A stretch of DNA of 64,000 bases from JAHEFT01 sp963700705 (GCA_963700705.1 CAVOYQ010000010.1:310001-374000), one strand, 5' to 3'; shown: positions 46,701 through 56,638, counted from the stretch's first letter. Notes: generated by a model not told the origin, from the letters alone. A program made the numbers and translations.

Positions 46701-48065
46701 TCAGTCCACCCGAACCACGTAACCTTTGCCTTCCCGAAGAATCTCCAGGAACAGGCTGCCCCGGACAGCGGATATCACTTCCGCAAATTCGTCCAGATCA
46801 TGGGTGGTCATGCGATTGCACCCCGTGACGATGTCACCCGACCTGAATCCGGACCTTGCAAGCTGGCTGTCCGGTTCAAGCCGGGAAATGAGCACACCCT
46901 TGATTCCGCTCGAACGCGCTTTCTGCGGCAACTCCTCGAACCGGACTCCGGCGAGCCGTGCATTCACCTCGGCGCCGTCCAGCGATTTCAGTTCTTCCAC
47001 CCTGACCTTCAGGGTTTTCTCGGACTGGTCCCGGACGATCTCCAGGGTCAGCTTGTCCCCTACCGGGAACTGGCCTTCGTAGTTGTGAAATTCCTGGGCG
47101 TTCCTGACCGGGTAAGTCGCGATGGTCCTGATCACATCACCTGCCCGCAATCCGGCTTTATCCGCCGCAGACCCTTCGGTGACCTCGGCCACCAGCACAC
47201 CCTTGCCCTTCTCCAGGCCGAATGCCCCGGCCAGGTCCGCCGTCAGATCCTGCACGGAGATACCCAGGGTGCCGCGCCGGACTTCGCCAAATTGGCTCAG
47301 CTGGTCCATCACGTAACGGACCATCACGGATGGAATCGCGAAACCGATGCCGACATTACCCCCGCTGGGGGTGAAGATTGCGCTGTTGATGCCCACCAGT
47401 TCACCACGCAGGTTGACCAGGGCGCCCCCGGAATTACCGGGATTGATCGAAGCATCTGTCTGGATGAAATTCTGGAATTCCAGGCCCCGGAACCCGGTGC
47501 GCCCGAGCGCGCTGACAATACCGGAAGTGACGGTCTGGCCCAGGCCGAACGGGTTGCCCACGGCCACCACGAAATCCCCGACTCGCAATTGATTGGAATC
47601 CGCGAACTGAAGGGCCTGCAGGTCCTCCGCCGGAATTCGTACCATCGCGAGGTCGCTATCCGGATCGGTCCCGATTACCTCGGCTTCGAAACTGCGGCCG
47701 TCCGAGAGGGTGATCGAAATGTCATCCGCGCCGGCGATCACGTGATTATTGGTCAGTACGAAGCCTTCTTTCGCATCGACGATCACACCCGATCCCAGGC
47801 TTTGCGAAACCCTTTCCCGGGGTGTATCGGGTACATTGAAAAAACGGCGGAAGAACGGATCGTCCATCAGCGGGCTGCGAACCCGGACCCGGGTTTGGGT
47901 GTAGACATTGACCACTGAAGGCGTGACCCGATCGAGCACCGGCGCCAGTGAGGGAAGCGGTTCACCGTCGATCGCCGCGGGCAGACCCGCCAGGCTCATT
48001 TGAGAAACCATCATCAGAAAAACCGATGAAAGAAATTTTAATGGCCAATTCAAAGATCGATTCAC
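46701..48065 (-). CDS. Periplasmic serine protease, DegQ/DegS/HtrA family
   Basis: About 455 aa. A signal peptide (FLSSVFLMMVSQMSLAG) is followed by a trypsin-like domain with the triad His in LTNNHVIAGAD, Asp in DSDLAMVRI and Ser in NPGNSGGALV, and two PDZ domains. It degrades or refolds misfolded periplasmic proteins. The open frame reaches 48155, but GTG 48065 follows GGAG at the right distance and directly begins the signal peptide. Length and two PDZ domains fit DegQ/DegP rather than DegS. Confidence 0.93.
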   Translation of the reverse strand: MNRSLNWPLKFLSSVFLMMVSQMSLAGLPAAIDGEPLPSLAPVLDRVTPSVVNVYTQTRVRVRSPLMDDPFFRRFFNVPDTPRERVSQSLGSGVIVDAKEGFVLTNNHVIAGADDISITLSDGRSFEAEVIGTDPDSDLAMVRIPAEDLQALQFADSNQLRVGDFVVAVGNPFGLGQTVTSGIVSALGRTGFRGLEFQNFIQTDASINPGNSGGALVNLRGELVGINSAIFTPSGGNVGIGFAIPSVMVRYVMDQLSQFGEVRRGTLGISVQDLTADLAGAFGLEKGKGVLVAEVTEGSAADKAGLRAGDVIRTIATYPVRNAQEFHNYEGQFPVGDKLTLEIVRDQSEKTLKVRVEELKSLDGAEVNARLAGVRFEELPQKARSSGIKGVLISRLEPDSQLARSGFRSGDIVTGCNRMTTHDLDEFAEVISAVRGSLFLEILREGKGYVVRVD

Positions 48066-48237
48066 AACCACTCCTGTCCGGTAAGCCCGGCATCTTTGAC
48101 CGGCCTGCGGCCGGGAGGTTCTACCCGCGAAGTAAAATAACAAAAAAGCCTCCAATTAACCCGTTCCAGGCATCGATTCATTGTCACGAGCGCTTGCCAT
48201 TTGGTTAAGAACCGGATATATAGCCATGAAAGTGAAA

Positions 48238-48284
48238 CAACAACACTATATGTTGTGTTGTTGAATACAAATGCAGTGACTGCA
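48238..48284. promoter_or_regulatory. Two palindromes before the HNH gene
   Basis: CAACAACAC (48238-48246) and GTGTTGTTG (48255-48263) form a 9-bp inverted repeat with an 8-base spacer. TGCAGTGACTGCA (48272-48284) is a perfect odd palindrome ending 5 bases before the ATG. Their position suggests an operator or a structured leader; no specific regulator is recognised. The rest of 48066-48289 shows nothing else. Confidence 0.4.
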
Positions 48285-48289
48285 TAAAC

Positions 48290-48907
48290 ATGATGGAGTT
48301 CGACTTACAACAACAGGTTTTGAGAACGGATGTCGCCGGAATGCCGCTGGAGTGGATCGGCTACCAGGACGCGGCGCGCCTGATCGCCCTGGACCAGGTC
48401 AGCTACGCCCTGGGGCGCATCGTCTACCGCATCCACGGCGGCATCAACGCCCTCACCGGCACCCAGAGCGTGATCGACGTCAACGCCATTATCGCCAGTC
48501 ACGGCCGTCATCCCCACTCCCACCTTTTTTCCCATTCCTACACGCCGCCGCTGAGTAACCAGGCCCTGTTCCGGCGGGACCAGTCGCTGTGTCTTTACTG
48601 CGGGGAGCAGTTTCCGAATGCCCTGCTCTCCCGTGACCACGTCAATCCACTGAGCAAAGGCGGCCAGGATATTTGGGGTAACGTCGTCACCGCCTGCAAA
48701 CGCTGCAACAACTACAAAGCGGGCCGGACACCTGAACAGGCCGGCATGGAATTGCTCGCCATTCCATTCACGCCGACCCACGCCGAATACGTTTACCTGC
48801 AGGGACGCAAGATCCTCGCGGACCAGATGAATTTTCTGCTGGCCCACTTCCCCCGCAACAGCCAGTTGCGAAAAAGAGCCGAGCAGGGCCAACTGCTGAC
48901 CGTGTAA
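48290..48907 (+). CDS. HNH endonuclease-domain protein
   Basis: A 205-aa protein. Residues ~95-150 form an HNH domain: CLYCGEQF (first CxxC), SRDHVNPLSKGG with the catalytic His, WGNVVTACKRCNNYK with the Asn and second CxxC. This subtype is commonly found as a stand-alone chromosomal gene in proteobacteria, often annotated only as HNH endonuclease. The N-terminal 90 residues have no motif I know. It ends one base before a REP doublet. A defence or mobile role is possible but nothing in the neighbourhood shows it. Confidence 0.88.
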   Translation: MMEFDLQQQVLRTDVAGMPLEWIGYQDAARLIALDQVSYALGRIVYRIHGGINALTGTQSVIDVNAIIASHGRHPHSHLFSHSYTPPLSNQALFRRDQSLCLYCGEQFPNALLSRDHVNPLSKGGQDIWGNVVTACKRCNNYKAGRTPEQAGMELLAIPFTPTHAEYVYLQGRKILADQMNFLLAHFPRNSQLRKRAEQGQLLTV

Positions 48908-48968
48908 TGTAGGAGCGAATTCATTCGCGAATGATTTTCTCAAAATCGCGAATGAATTCGCTCCTACA
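48908..48968. repeat. REP doublet, AATTCATT stem version
   Basis: An inverted pair of REP units with head GTAGGAGCGAATTCATTCGC and tail CGCGA, about 17 bases apart. It exactly fills the space between the HNH gene (stop TAA 48905-48907) and the convergent exonuclease gene (stop TAA 48969-48971). The head and tail are the same as at 10418 and 19163, but the stem bases differ with pairing kept. Confidence 0.85.
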
Positions 48969-49875
48969 TTAAGCCCGCAAACAGCGCTGCCGCAGCATTC
49001 CGCCGAAAGCCAGGTCGTCGAACAATTGGTTCAGCCGTTCCTCGTCGACGTCCAGCCGGTTCAAGTCAGGCGCTAACAGGGTTGACTCGACGGCGGTTTC
49101 AATCACGGTCAGTTTTCGGGCCAGTTCCGCGGCCGCCCGATGTTCAGCGAGTTTTTTCTGCAGGGAAAGTGCGCCGCGGATACCCAGGTGCGGCACCTCG
49201 TCCAGCCGCTGGTAGATCTGGTCCAGGTCACCGAAATGCCCCAGCAAAGCCGAAGCCGACTTGGGCCCCACCCCGGGAACGCCCGGAATGTTGTCCACGG
49301 CGTCACCGGTCAGCGCGAGGTAATCCGCCATCTGCTCCGGCAGCACGCCGAATTTTTCGGTCAATTGTTTCGACGTTCAGCTTCTGGTTGCGGGAAAAAT
49401 CCCACCAGTGGTCGTTCTCACCCACCAACTGGGCCAGGTCCTTGTCCGCCGTCACCACGCATATCGGGTGTCCCTTCGACCGCCAATGTTCAGCCAGCGT
49501 GCCGATCACGTCGTCCGCCTCGTAGCGGCTGTCGGCGAAGCATTGCAGACCCATCGCCTCGGCCGCCGATCGCGCCCAGGAGAACTGGCGCTTGAGGTCG
49601 TCGGGGGCAGGGTCCCGGTTAGCCTTGTAGAGTGGATAAATCTCGTTGCGGTAACTGGTGGTCAGGGATTCGTCGAACGCGACGGCCACGTGCCGCGTGC
49701 CCGTCTGTTCAAGCAGACTGCACAGAAATCCCAGGAAGCCATAAACCGCGTTGGTCGGCTCACCTTTCAGGTTGACGAATTCATCAGGCATCGAAAACCA
49801 GGCGCGAAAGATGTACACGCTGGCGTCGACCAGGTAAACCGGGGGCAGGGCCGGGGCTGCCGGGCCCGCGCTCAC
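48969..49875 (-). CDS. 5'-3' exonuclease (PolI N-terminal/ExoIX type), frameshifted
   Basis: About 302 aa, a stand-alone flap-endonuclease-type nuclease. Metal-site motifs: VDASVYIFRAWFSMP, AVAFDESLTTSYR, YEADDVIGTLA and VTADKDLAQLV. The helix-three-turn-helix DNA-binding part is LALTGDAVDNIPGVPGVGPK. An extra A (TT at about 49365 in the plus strand) splits it. There is no polymerase domain. Related stand-alone proteins are annotated as ExoIX/Xni; which of the two cannot be settled here. It overlaps the upstream gene by 4 bases. Confidence 0.87.
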
Positions 49876-51261
49876 TGGGGTTGTGCCTTGATCGCTTTTT
49901 GCAGTTCCTCGATGGTTGGTGGCTCGACTTCAAATGCCGCGTCGAGGCTGGTGCTCATCACGACGGCGCCGGCGCTTTCATCCGCGCCGGTGTTTGCCAC
50001 GTAAAACAGGCTCTCCCCCCAAATGGTGCTCGGCCCGGGATGATCGAATTGGGGAAGCGCAGTCACCATCGGGGACGACCTTTTCAACGACCCCGCCGGT
50101 ACCATCGAGTGTCAGCCGCATGATCCGTTGGGGCTCAAACCCGCCTTGTACGATGTACAGATTTCCCTCGTTGTAACTCACGCTCCCGATGCCACCCAGG
50201 TTGAGCGTCTCCGGACCTGAAAGCATGGCCGCATTCCCTGCAATCGGATCAATCACCATGATTCCCATGGCGGGATCCGAGATGAAAATCCTGCTGTTAT
50301 CCGGCGTAATGGCGATGTCGGACAGCCCCAGCAATCCGGGATTGGCGAAGAAAGGCTCCAACTGGCTCACCCCGGGAGGTTTCTGGTAAATAATCGGCAG
50401 CACCCGGTCGATCACGTAAATATGGCCGTCGTCAGTAACGACCAGGCTCCCGGGCTCGTGTTTCAGCCCGTCCACGGGCACGTTATACCGGCCGAGCACT
50501 TCCAGGGTTTTCAGGTCGAGTTCGAACACCGCGCCATGCCCCATTTCCGCAACGGAGTTACCGGCAAACAAGGGTGTTGCCGCACTGGACAACCACAGAC
50601 GGTTGTTGTCGGTGTCAACCGCCAGTCCGGTGATTGACCAGAGGCCGTTTTTGTCATCAGCCTTCAGAAGTTCGGTTATCCCCCCTTCGCTTGAAACCGC
50701 CATCAAGGCGCCTTCCCGCATGGTGCCCACCAGGAAAACGCCCCTGCTTTCGTCCCACGCAAAAGCTCTGTAATCGGCCGGATTCCCGGGCAATTTGAAC
50801 GCCATGACGCCTTCACCGGCCGGTTTTCCGGCATCAACCAGCAACTTGTTGATGTAATGGTAGGCCTCGGTGTCACGAATCTTCAGCGTGTCCTCGATGG
50901 AATCGAAATCGTAGGTGAAACCCTGCTGCTGCAACAAGTACATGGAATTGTAGGCTGCGCTCTTGCGATCAATTAAGGCGCAGGCCCGGACCACGTTGAC
51001 CAGGTAGCGGGTCTGGAAAGGCACCAACTGGTTCAATTTCATATTCGCGGAATACCAGGCAACCCACTTCTCTTCTTCAAATGCGAGCCGGGACTTTTCC
51101 TCGAGCGCGGCGACCTTCTCCCGGAGGCTTTCCGCCGGGGCGTGCTGTTCCGGCGGGTGCGCCGCCTTTTCAGCTACAGGCGCAGACTGGGCATACAATG
51201 GGAGGCTGAAAGTCAGTACCGTCAACGCGAAGGCGACGGCAGCACTTTTTATTCCGGGCAT
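49872..51261 (-). CDS. Exported beta-propeller (SMP-30/NHL-like) protein, frameshifted
   Basis: About 462 aa with a signal peptide (ALTVLTFSLPLYAQS). Residues 30-150 are helical with a coiled-coil-like ESLREKVAALEEKSRLAFE. The rest has propeller-like repeats: GLAVDTDNNRLWLSS, LVVTDDGHIYVIDR, DIAITPDNSRIFISD, SVSYNEGNLYIVQGG. The short C-terminal part, ending IEELQKAIKAQPQ, is in the +1 frame; an extra base at 50071-50074 explains it. Role unknown. It precedes the exonuclease gene in the same direction. Confidence 0.7.
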
Positions 51262-51413
51262 GTTGGTTCCTCGAAAACGGGTTTATTGGTTTATTGGCGT
51301 CTTTTGAACCAAATCAATCCATTTAGTTCAAGCCGGCTGGCAATTCCTGTGCTTGCGGCGCCTGTCACGATACAATCCCAACAGTTTATCAGAGCCGCCG
51401 GAAAATTGACTCC

Positions 51414-51944
51414 ATGAAGCAAGACGCCACCCTTTACTCCGGACGTTACCTCAGCCTGCTCGAAAGAGACCGGTGGGAATTCGTCAGCCGCAGCAATGCC
51501 CGCTGCGTCGTCGCCATGGTGGCGGTCACGCCGGCCCGGGAGATTGTCCTGGTCGAGCAGTACCGCAAGCCGGTCGACGCCCACGTCATCGAAATACCGG
51601 CTGGCCTGGTCGGAGACCTCGATGACCCCGACGAGTCCATCCTGGTCGCCGCGGCACGGGAACTGGAAGAGGAGACCGGGTTTGTCGCCGCGAAAATGGA
51701 ACATCTGATGGACTGCCCGAGTTCGGCCGGGATGTCGGACGAGGTCATATCTTTCGTATTGGCGGATGGCCTTTCCCGGGTAGGTCCGGGTGGCGGAGAC
51801 GCCAGTGAGAATATCGTGGTGCACGTCATTCCCCTGTCCGAAGTCGACGACTGGCTCGCCGGCCAGCTGGCAGCCGGAAAGTCGCTGGACCCCAAGGTCT
51901 ACACAGCCTTGTACTGGCTGCTGCGTAAACCCGTCATTTCCTGA
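51414..51944 (+). CDS. NUDIX hydrolase, ADP-ribose pyrophosphatase-like
   Basis: A 176-aa protein. The NUDIX box runs from GLVGDLDDPDESI to AARELEEETGF, with the metal-binding REL-EE-TG residues intact. The N-terminal EIVLVEQYRKPVDAHVIEIPAGL is typical of the ADP-ribose pyrophosphatase group, which splits ADP-ribose to AMP and ribose-5-phosphate. ATG 51414 is set close to the NUDIX domain as in the family. It is divergent from the propeller gene. Confidence 0.9.
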   Translation: MKQDATLYSGRYLSLLERDRWEFVSRSNARCVVAMVAVTPAREIVLVEQYRKPVDAHVIEIPAGLVGDLDDPDESILVAAARELEEETGFVAAKMEHLMDCPSSAGMSDEVISFVLADGLSRVGPGGGDASENIVVHVIPLSEVDDWLAGQLAAGKSLDPKVYTALYWLLRKPVIS

Positions 51945-51971
51945 TACGCCGGGCAGTTTCTGCGCCGGTGT

Positions 51972-52724
51972 TTAGTTGCCCGGACGGGCAAACGCCGACT
52001 GCAACACCAGTTGCATGTGGTTCCACGAAGCGTTGTCAGCCCGTTCATCGTACCTGAGTGGCAGACCGTACTTTTGCCCATTGGTCGTTGCGATCGGGTT
52101 ACTGAATCCATGCAGGGCCGTGGGCAGCGGTACGAACAGGCAATCCGCGCCGGTTTTGACCATCTCGGCTTTGAACGCTTCCACTGCCTCGGCTGGAATC
52201 AGCACATCGTCCTCACCGTGGTACACCGCAACACGCGCCGTGACATCCCCGCCTTCGCCTTGCGCCGCGACACCCAACGGCAGGGCGCCGTGGAACGAAG
52301 CGACCGCTTTTAAATCTGCTCCATAGCGCGCCATGTGCAGAACAATTCCGCCACCCATGCAATACCCGATTGCGGCCGAACGGCCGGCATCCGTGGTCCG
52401 GTGAGCTTTCAGGGCTTCCAGCGCCGCATTGAAACGGCTGCGAACTTTGGCAAGGTCTGACAGCAGGCCGTTCATCAATCCCCCGGCTTCGTCCGGGTTG
52501 GCCGCAACCTGGCCGTCACCGTACATATCCAGCGCCATCCCGGTGTAGCCCAGGCCCGCCAGCATATCTGCGCGCCGCCGGGCATAGGGATTGTTGCCCC
52601 ACCATTCGTGCACCACCAGCACGCCGGGGCGTTCGCCCCGGATTTCAGAACCCCACGCGACGTAAGCTTTCATTTCAACGCCGCCGGCGCTGTAGCTGAT
52701 CTCTTCCGATTGAATGTTTGCCAT
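51972..52724 (-). CDS. Dienelactone hydrolase-family protein
   Basis: A 250-aa alpha/beta hydrolase. The nucleophile elbow GYCMGGGIV has Cys in place of Ser, as in dienelactone hydrolases. Asp and His of the triad are in VYHGEDDVLIP and LHGFSNP. LVVHEWWGNNPYARRRADML near the N terminus is also typical. It hydrolyses esters or lactones; no aromatic-degradation genes are nearby, so its substrate is unknown. Convergent with the NUDIX gene. Confidence 0.92.
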   Translation of the reverse strand: MANIQSEEISYSAGGVEMKAYVAWGSEIRGERPGVLVVHEWWGNNPYARRRADMLAGLGYTGMALDMYGDGQVAANPDEAGGLMNGLLSDLAKVRSRFNAALEALKAHRTTDAGRSAAIGYCMGGGIVLHMARYGADLKAVASFHGALPLGVAAQGEGGDVTARVAVYHGEDDVLIPAEAVEAFKAEMVKTGADCLFVPLPTALHGFSNPIATTNGQKYGLPLRYDERADNASWNHMQLVLQSAFARPGN

Positions 52725-52855
52725 GGATATTTTCTCCCCGAAGTGTTGCCTTGAAACCTGCAGTTTACTGCATAACAGCTTACTTCAATGGCGCCGTATT
52801 GTGATTCCGCTATGATGTCCCCAGATATTTGAACTGAAAAACTCAAGGAACGCTT

Positions 52856-53237
52856 ATGAACAATCCCAATACAGGCAACGAAATCAGGATGGATGCTGCA
52901 AACCTTTTCCTCGAAGAGGTTTTCACCGACAACACGGTCGGCACGCTGCGCCGCCTGACGCCGGTGACGCCCGACCGGAGAACCCGACCCGGCCCGCAGC
53001 GGTCAGTTTATCGGCTCGACCCAGGTCATGACGACCGCCGGCCCCCTGCCGCTATCATTCGAAATCGAGGCCGGGACGCTGGCCGAGGCGGCCGAGGCAT
53101 TTGGCCCTGCGGCCCGCGACGCATTTGAAAAAACCATGGAAGAACTCCGGGAAATGCAGCGCCAGCAGGCTTCATCGATCGTCGTTCCAGGGGCTGGTGG
53201 CGGCGGCATGGCTCCCGGCAAAATTCAATTACGCTGA
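52856..53237 (+). CDS. Conserved hypothetical protein, 126 aa, frameshifted
   Basis: A small cytoplasmic protein in two frames joined by removing one C at 52975-52976. The N-terminal half reads FLEEVFTDNTVGTLRRLTPV, the C-terminal half TQVMTTAGPLPLSFEIEAGT and then a helical AFEKTMEELREMQRQQASS, ending in a Gly-rich tail. I recall similar hypothetical proteins in other gammaproteobacteria but know no function. AAGGAA lies 7 bases before the ATG. It precedes the cyclophilin gene by 8 bases. Confidence 0.7.
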
Positions 53238-53245
53238 GCACGCCA

Positions 53246-54115
53246 ATGCTTTCCCGCCGCCTTCTGATTCGGATCAACCGGGTGGCCGCCTGCCTGGTCT
53301 CGCTGCTGCCCTTGTTTGCCTACGCGGCGGATGACCTGATCTGGCGGGAGGTCGACCCCGAAAACCTGGTGTTCATGGAATTATACGAAGGCCAGGTCGC
53401 CATCGAGTTGAACCCGATGTTCGCACCGGAGACCGTGCGGCAATTCCGGAAACTGGTGCAGGATCACTTTTATGACGGCCTCAGTTTCTACCGTGTCATC
53501 GATGGCTTCGTGGCCCAGGGCGGGGATGGCAGCGACCTCGGTGAACTGAGCCTGGTGCCGCTGATTGATGCCGAGTTTGAAATCGACATGCCTGAAAAGG
53601 CCGGGTTCACCCGGGTACAGAAAGACGACCTGTTCGCCCCGGAAACGGGGTTTATCGACGGCTTTGCCGTCGGTCGGGACTCAGCCGGGGAAAAGGCCTG
53701 GCTGACCCATTGCCCCGGAGTTGTTGCGATGGCGCGAAACGACAGCAAGGATTCCAGCCGGACGGATTTCTATATCGTGATCGGCCAGGCGCCGCGCTAC
53801 CTGGACCGCAACATGAATGTCTTTGGCCGCGTCGTCGGCGGCATGGATGTCGTGCAAAGAATCCGTCGCGGGCCGGCCAGCGAGAACGGCATCTTCCAGG
53901 ATGAAACCCTGAGCAGCCGGATTCGCAACATGAAACTGGCTTCGGACATACCCAAGGGAGAACGGCTGTCCGCCCTGGTGATCGACACCAACAGCAAAGA
54001 GTTCGAGAAACTGCTGAAAGACCGGCGTAACCGCAAACAGAAATTCTTCCACAACAAACCGCCTGAAGTGCTGGACGTGTGCCAGGTGCCGATGGCGGGC
54101 CGGGTTACCCTCTAA
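53246..54115 (+). CDS. Periplasmic cyclophilin-type peptidyl-prolyl isomerase
   Basis: A 289-aa protein with a signal peptide (LVSLLPLFAYAAD). The cyclophilin core shows FYDGLSFYRVIDGFVAQGGD with the catalytic Arg and the QGGD motif, then VVAMARNDSKDSSRTDFYI and NVFGRVVGGMDVV. The C terminus has about 60 extra residues beyond the normal domain, and the domain has an insertion at ~90-140. It probably assists folding of envelope proteins. Convergent with the ABC exporter, with a 4-base overlap. Confidence 0.9.
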   Translation: MLSRRLLIRINRVAACLVSLLPLFAYAADDLIWREVDPENLVFMELYEGQVAIELNPMFAPETVRQFRKLVQDHFYDGLSFYRVIDGFVAQGGDGSDLGELSLVPLIDAEFEIDMPEKAGFTRVQKDDLFAPETGFIDGFAVGRDSAGEKAWLTHCPGVVAMARNDSKDSSRTDFYIVIGQAPRYLDRNMNVFGRVVGGMDVVQRIRRGPASENGIFQDETLSSRIRNMKLASDIPKGERLSALVIDTNSKEFEKLLKDRRNRKQKFFHNKPPEVLDVCQVPMAGRVTL

Positions 54116-55884
54116 TCGCCAAATTGTAACTGAGCCAGGCGGGCATACAGTTCGTTGTGCAGGATCAATTCATCGTGGGTCCCCACGGCCTCGATTCTGC
54201 CATGATTCATCACGACGATCCGGTCGACTTTCTTGACCGTGGCCAGCCGGTGTGCGATGACCAGCGTGGTGCGGTTCTTCATCAGGCCTTCCAGCGCGGC
54301 CTGCACCAGGCGTTCATTCTCCGCATCCAGTGAACTGGTCGCTTCGTCCAGCAACAGGATGGGCGGATCCTTCAGAATGGCGCGCGCAATCGCGATGCGC
54401 TGGCGCTGTCCTCCGGACAACCGCGTTCCCCGTTCGCCCAGGAACGTGTCATAGCCATCCGGCAGTTTCCGGATGAATTCATCCGCTTCCGCCATCACGG
54501 CAGCCTGGTGCACTTCCGTGTCGGTGGCGTCCGGGCGGCCATAGCGGATGTTCTCAAACGCGCTTTCGCCGAACAATACCGTTTCCTGGGGCACCAGCCC
54601 GATCTGGCGGCGCAGCGCCCGCGGGTCCAGGCGGGAAATATCCTTGCCGTCGACCAGGATCGCGCCGCTCAGGACGTCATAAAAACGCAACAACAACTGG
54701 AAGCTCGTGCTCTTGCCGGCGCCTGATGGCCCCACCACCGCCACGGTGTCGCCCGGCTCGATATCGAGGCAGAAATCGTCAAGCGCCAGCGTGTCGGGGC
54801 GGGAGGGATAGCTGAATCCGACATGATCGAAGCGGATATGACCGGTTACCCTTGGCGGCAACAACTCGGGAACGGCCGGGGCCTTGATGGCCGGCTCGGC
54901 ATGGAGCAGCTCGGACAGTCGTTCCATGGCCCCGGCGGCCCGCTGGATTTCGCCCCACAGGCTGCTCAACGCGGTTGCCGAGGACCCCACGAAAAACGCA
55001 TACATCAGGAACTGGCCAAGCTGACCGCCCGTCATGGAGCCTGCCATGACCGCCCGCGAGCCCACCCACAGGAACAGGGTCAACATGCAGAAAACCAGGA
55101 CGAAGGCGAGACCGATCAGTATGGCGTTCATCCTGACCCGGCGGATTGCCGTGCTGAAACTGTGCCGCACGGCTTCGGCATAGCGCCCGACCTGGAGTTC
55201 TTCCAGCGTGAATGACTGGACCGTTTGCATCGCGTTCAGCGTTTCGCCGGCCAGCCCGCTGGTATCGGCAACGCGGTCCTGGGACTGGCGGGACAGCTTC
55301 CGGATGTACTTCCCGACGACGACGACCGGCACTACCACAACGACGATGCCGACCAGGGTATACGCCGCCATTTGCGGGCTGGTCAGAACCAGCATGACCA
55401 GGCCACCTACCAGGCTGAGCAATGACCTCAGTGCAATAGACAGACCGGTGCCGGAAATGCTTTGCACCAGCGTGGTGTCGGTGGTCAGCCGGGACAGCAC
55501 TTCACCGGTTCGGGTTACTTCGAAAAATGCCGGGTCCATGTGGATGATACGGGCGTATACCGCATCACGTATATCGGCCACCACGCGCTCTCCCAGCCAG
55601 GTGACCAGGTAATAGCGCATCGCGGCAAACAGGCTGAACACGACGGTTGCGGCCAGGAACCAACCGAAGTACCGGTTCACGGTTCCCATATCCTGTGCAA
55701 TAAAGCCGTTGTCGATCAGGTACCTGAGCGCGACCGGCATCGCCAGCATCGCCGCCGAGGCCACCAGCAGTGCGGCCAACGCGGCCAGCAGGGTACGGTA
55801 ATAAGGGGTAATGAAGGGCCACAGCGTGCGCAGGGGCTTGAGCGACCTGGCGCGGGGCCGGTCGCTGCTGGACTGCTCACTCAT
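54112..55884 (-). CDS. ABC exporter, fused membrane and ATPase domains (MsbA-like)
   Basis: A 590-aa half-transporter. The first 320 residues hold six membrane segments; the ATPase domain follows with Walker A VGPSGAGKST, Q-loop VPQETVLFG, signature LSGGQRQRIAIARAIL, Walker B ILLLDEATSSLD and switch His in VIAHRLATV. It works as a homodimer and exports lipids, peptides or drugs; this group is often annotated as a lipid A exporter-like or heterogeneous family, so the substrate stays open. Confidence 0.92.
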   Translation of the reverse strand: MSEQSSSDRPRARSLKPLRTLWPFITPYYRTLLAALAALLVASAAMLAMPVALRYLIDNGFIAQDMGTVNRYFGWFLAATVVFSLFAAMRYYLVTWLGERVVADIRDAVYARIIHMDPAFFEVTRTGEVLSRLTTDTTLVQSISGTGLSIALRSLLSLVGGLVMLVLTSPQMAAYTLVGIVVVVVPVVVVGKYIRKLSRQSQDRVADTSGLAGETLNAMQTVQSFTLEELQVGRYAEAVRHSFSTAIRRVRMNAILIGLAFVLVFCMLTLFLWVGSRAVMAGSMTGGQLGQFLMYAFFVGSSATALSSLWGEIQRAAGAMERLSELLHAEPAIKAPAVPELLPPRVTGHIRFDHVGFSYPSRPDTLALDDFCLDIEPGDTVAVVGPSGAGKSTSFQLLLRFYDVLSGAILVDGKDISRLDPRALRRQIGLVPQETVLFGESAFENIRYGRPDATDTEVHQAAVMAEADEFIRKLPDGYDTFLGERGTRLSGGQRQRIAIARAILKDPPILLLDEATSSLDAENERLVQAALEGLMKNRTTLVIAHRLATVKKVDRIVVMNHGRIEAVGTHDELILHNELYARLAQLQFGD

Positions 55885-56063
55885 GAAAATGCACTCGCCA
55901 TGGCCTTTCAGTATGGGGGCTGTTCATGAAAATTCACCTGAAATTGATCTGAATCGCGAAAAAAAGTCCGCATCGGACTATGCTAGTAGTAGCGGATTTC
56001 GCCTCCAGCGAACTCCGCGGCCAACAGGCCTGGTTCTGTATCTGGATAGCCGAGGATAAAGTA

Positions 56064-56558
56064 ATGGCGATTGCAATGACTCTCAAAGCTTACCTGGACG
56101 GCCATAAGGTCCACTACGATACGGTGGAGCACCCGCACACATCATCCGCGGTTGATTCCGCGAAAACCGCCCATGTTCCGGCCCACCAACTGGCAAAGGC
56201 CGTCGTGCTGGAAGACGACAGCGGATATATCGTCAGTGTCCTTCCATCCAATAACCGCCTCAACCTGGGCTGGGTTAACGAGGAACTGCAGCGTGAGCTG
56301 AAACTGGCCACTGAACCCGAGTTGAAGAAATTGTTCAAGGACTGCGCAACGGGAGCAGTGCCCGCGCTGAGTACCGCTTACGGATTGAAAGTGATCTGGG
56401 ATGACCAGCTGAAATACGCGTCCGATATTTATATCGAAGCGGGTGATCACGAACACCTGATCCATCTGAAGGGCGAAGACTTCAAGGCGCTCATGGACAA
56501 GCTGCCGCACAGCGTGATCAGCGCCGGTAAAGAATATTCACGCTGGGTTTACGAATAG
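56064..56558 (+). CDS. YbaK/prolyl-tRNA deacylase-domain protein
   Basis: A 164-aa protein of the YbaK/ProXp superfamily, enzymes that deacylate mischarged tRNA. Typical parts are VEHPHTSSAVDSAKTAHVP, the QLAKAVVLED stretch with the conserved catalytic Lys, and ATGAVPALSTAYGL. The start is set at ATG 56064, with GAGG nine bases upstream, since the longer frame adds a non-homologous leader. The C terminus, KEYSRWVYE, is unusual for free YbaK but known in this branch. The exact tRNA target is not predictable. Confidence 0.85.
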   Translation: MAIAMTLKAYLDGHKVHYDTVEHPHTSSAVDSAKTAHVPAHQLAKAVVLEDDSGYIVSVLPSNNRLNLGWVNEELQRELKLATEPELKKLFKDCATGAVPALSTAYGLKVIWDDQLKYASDIYIEAGDHEHLIHLKGEDFKALMDKLPHSVISAGKEYSRWVYE

Positions 56559-56638
56559 CGGTGACGAAATGAACCCACCGCGCCGAAGGCGCGTGCCCCC
56601 GGGGGCAGCGGTTGCTTGCGTCCGCGAGAATCCCGTGG

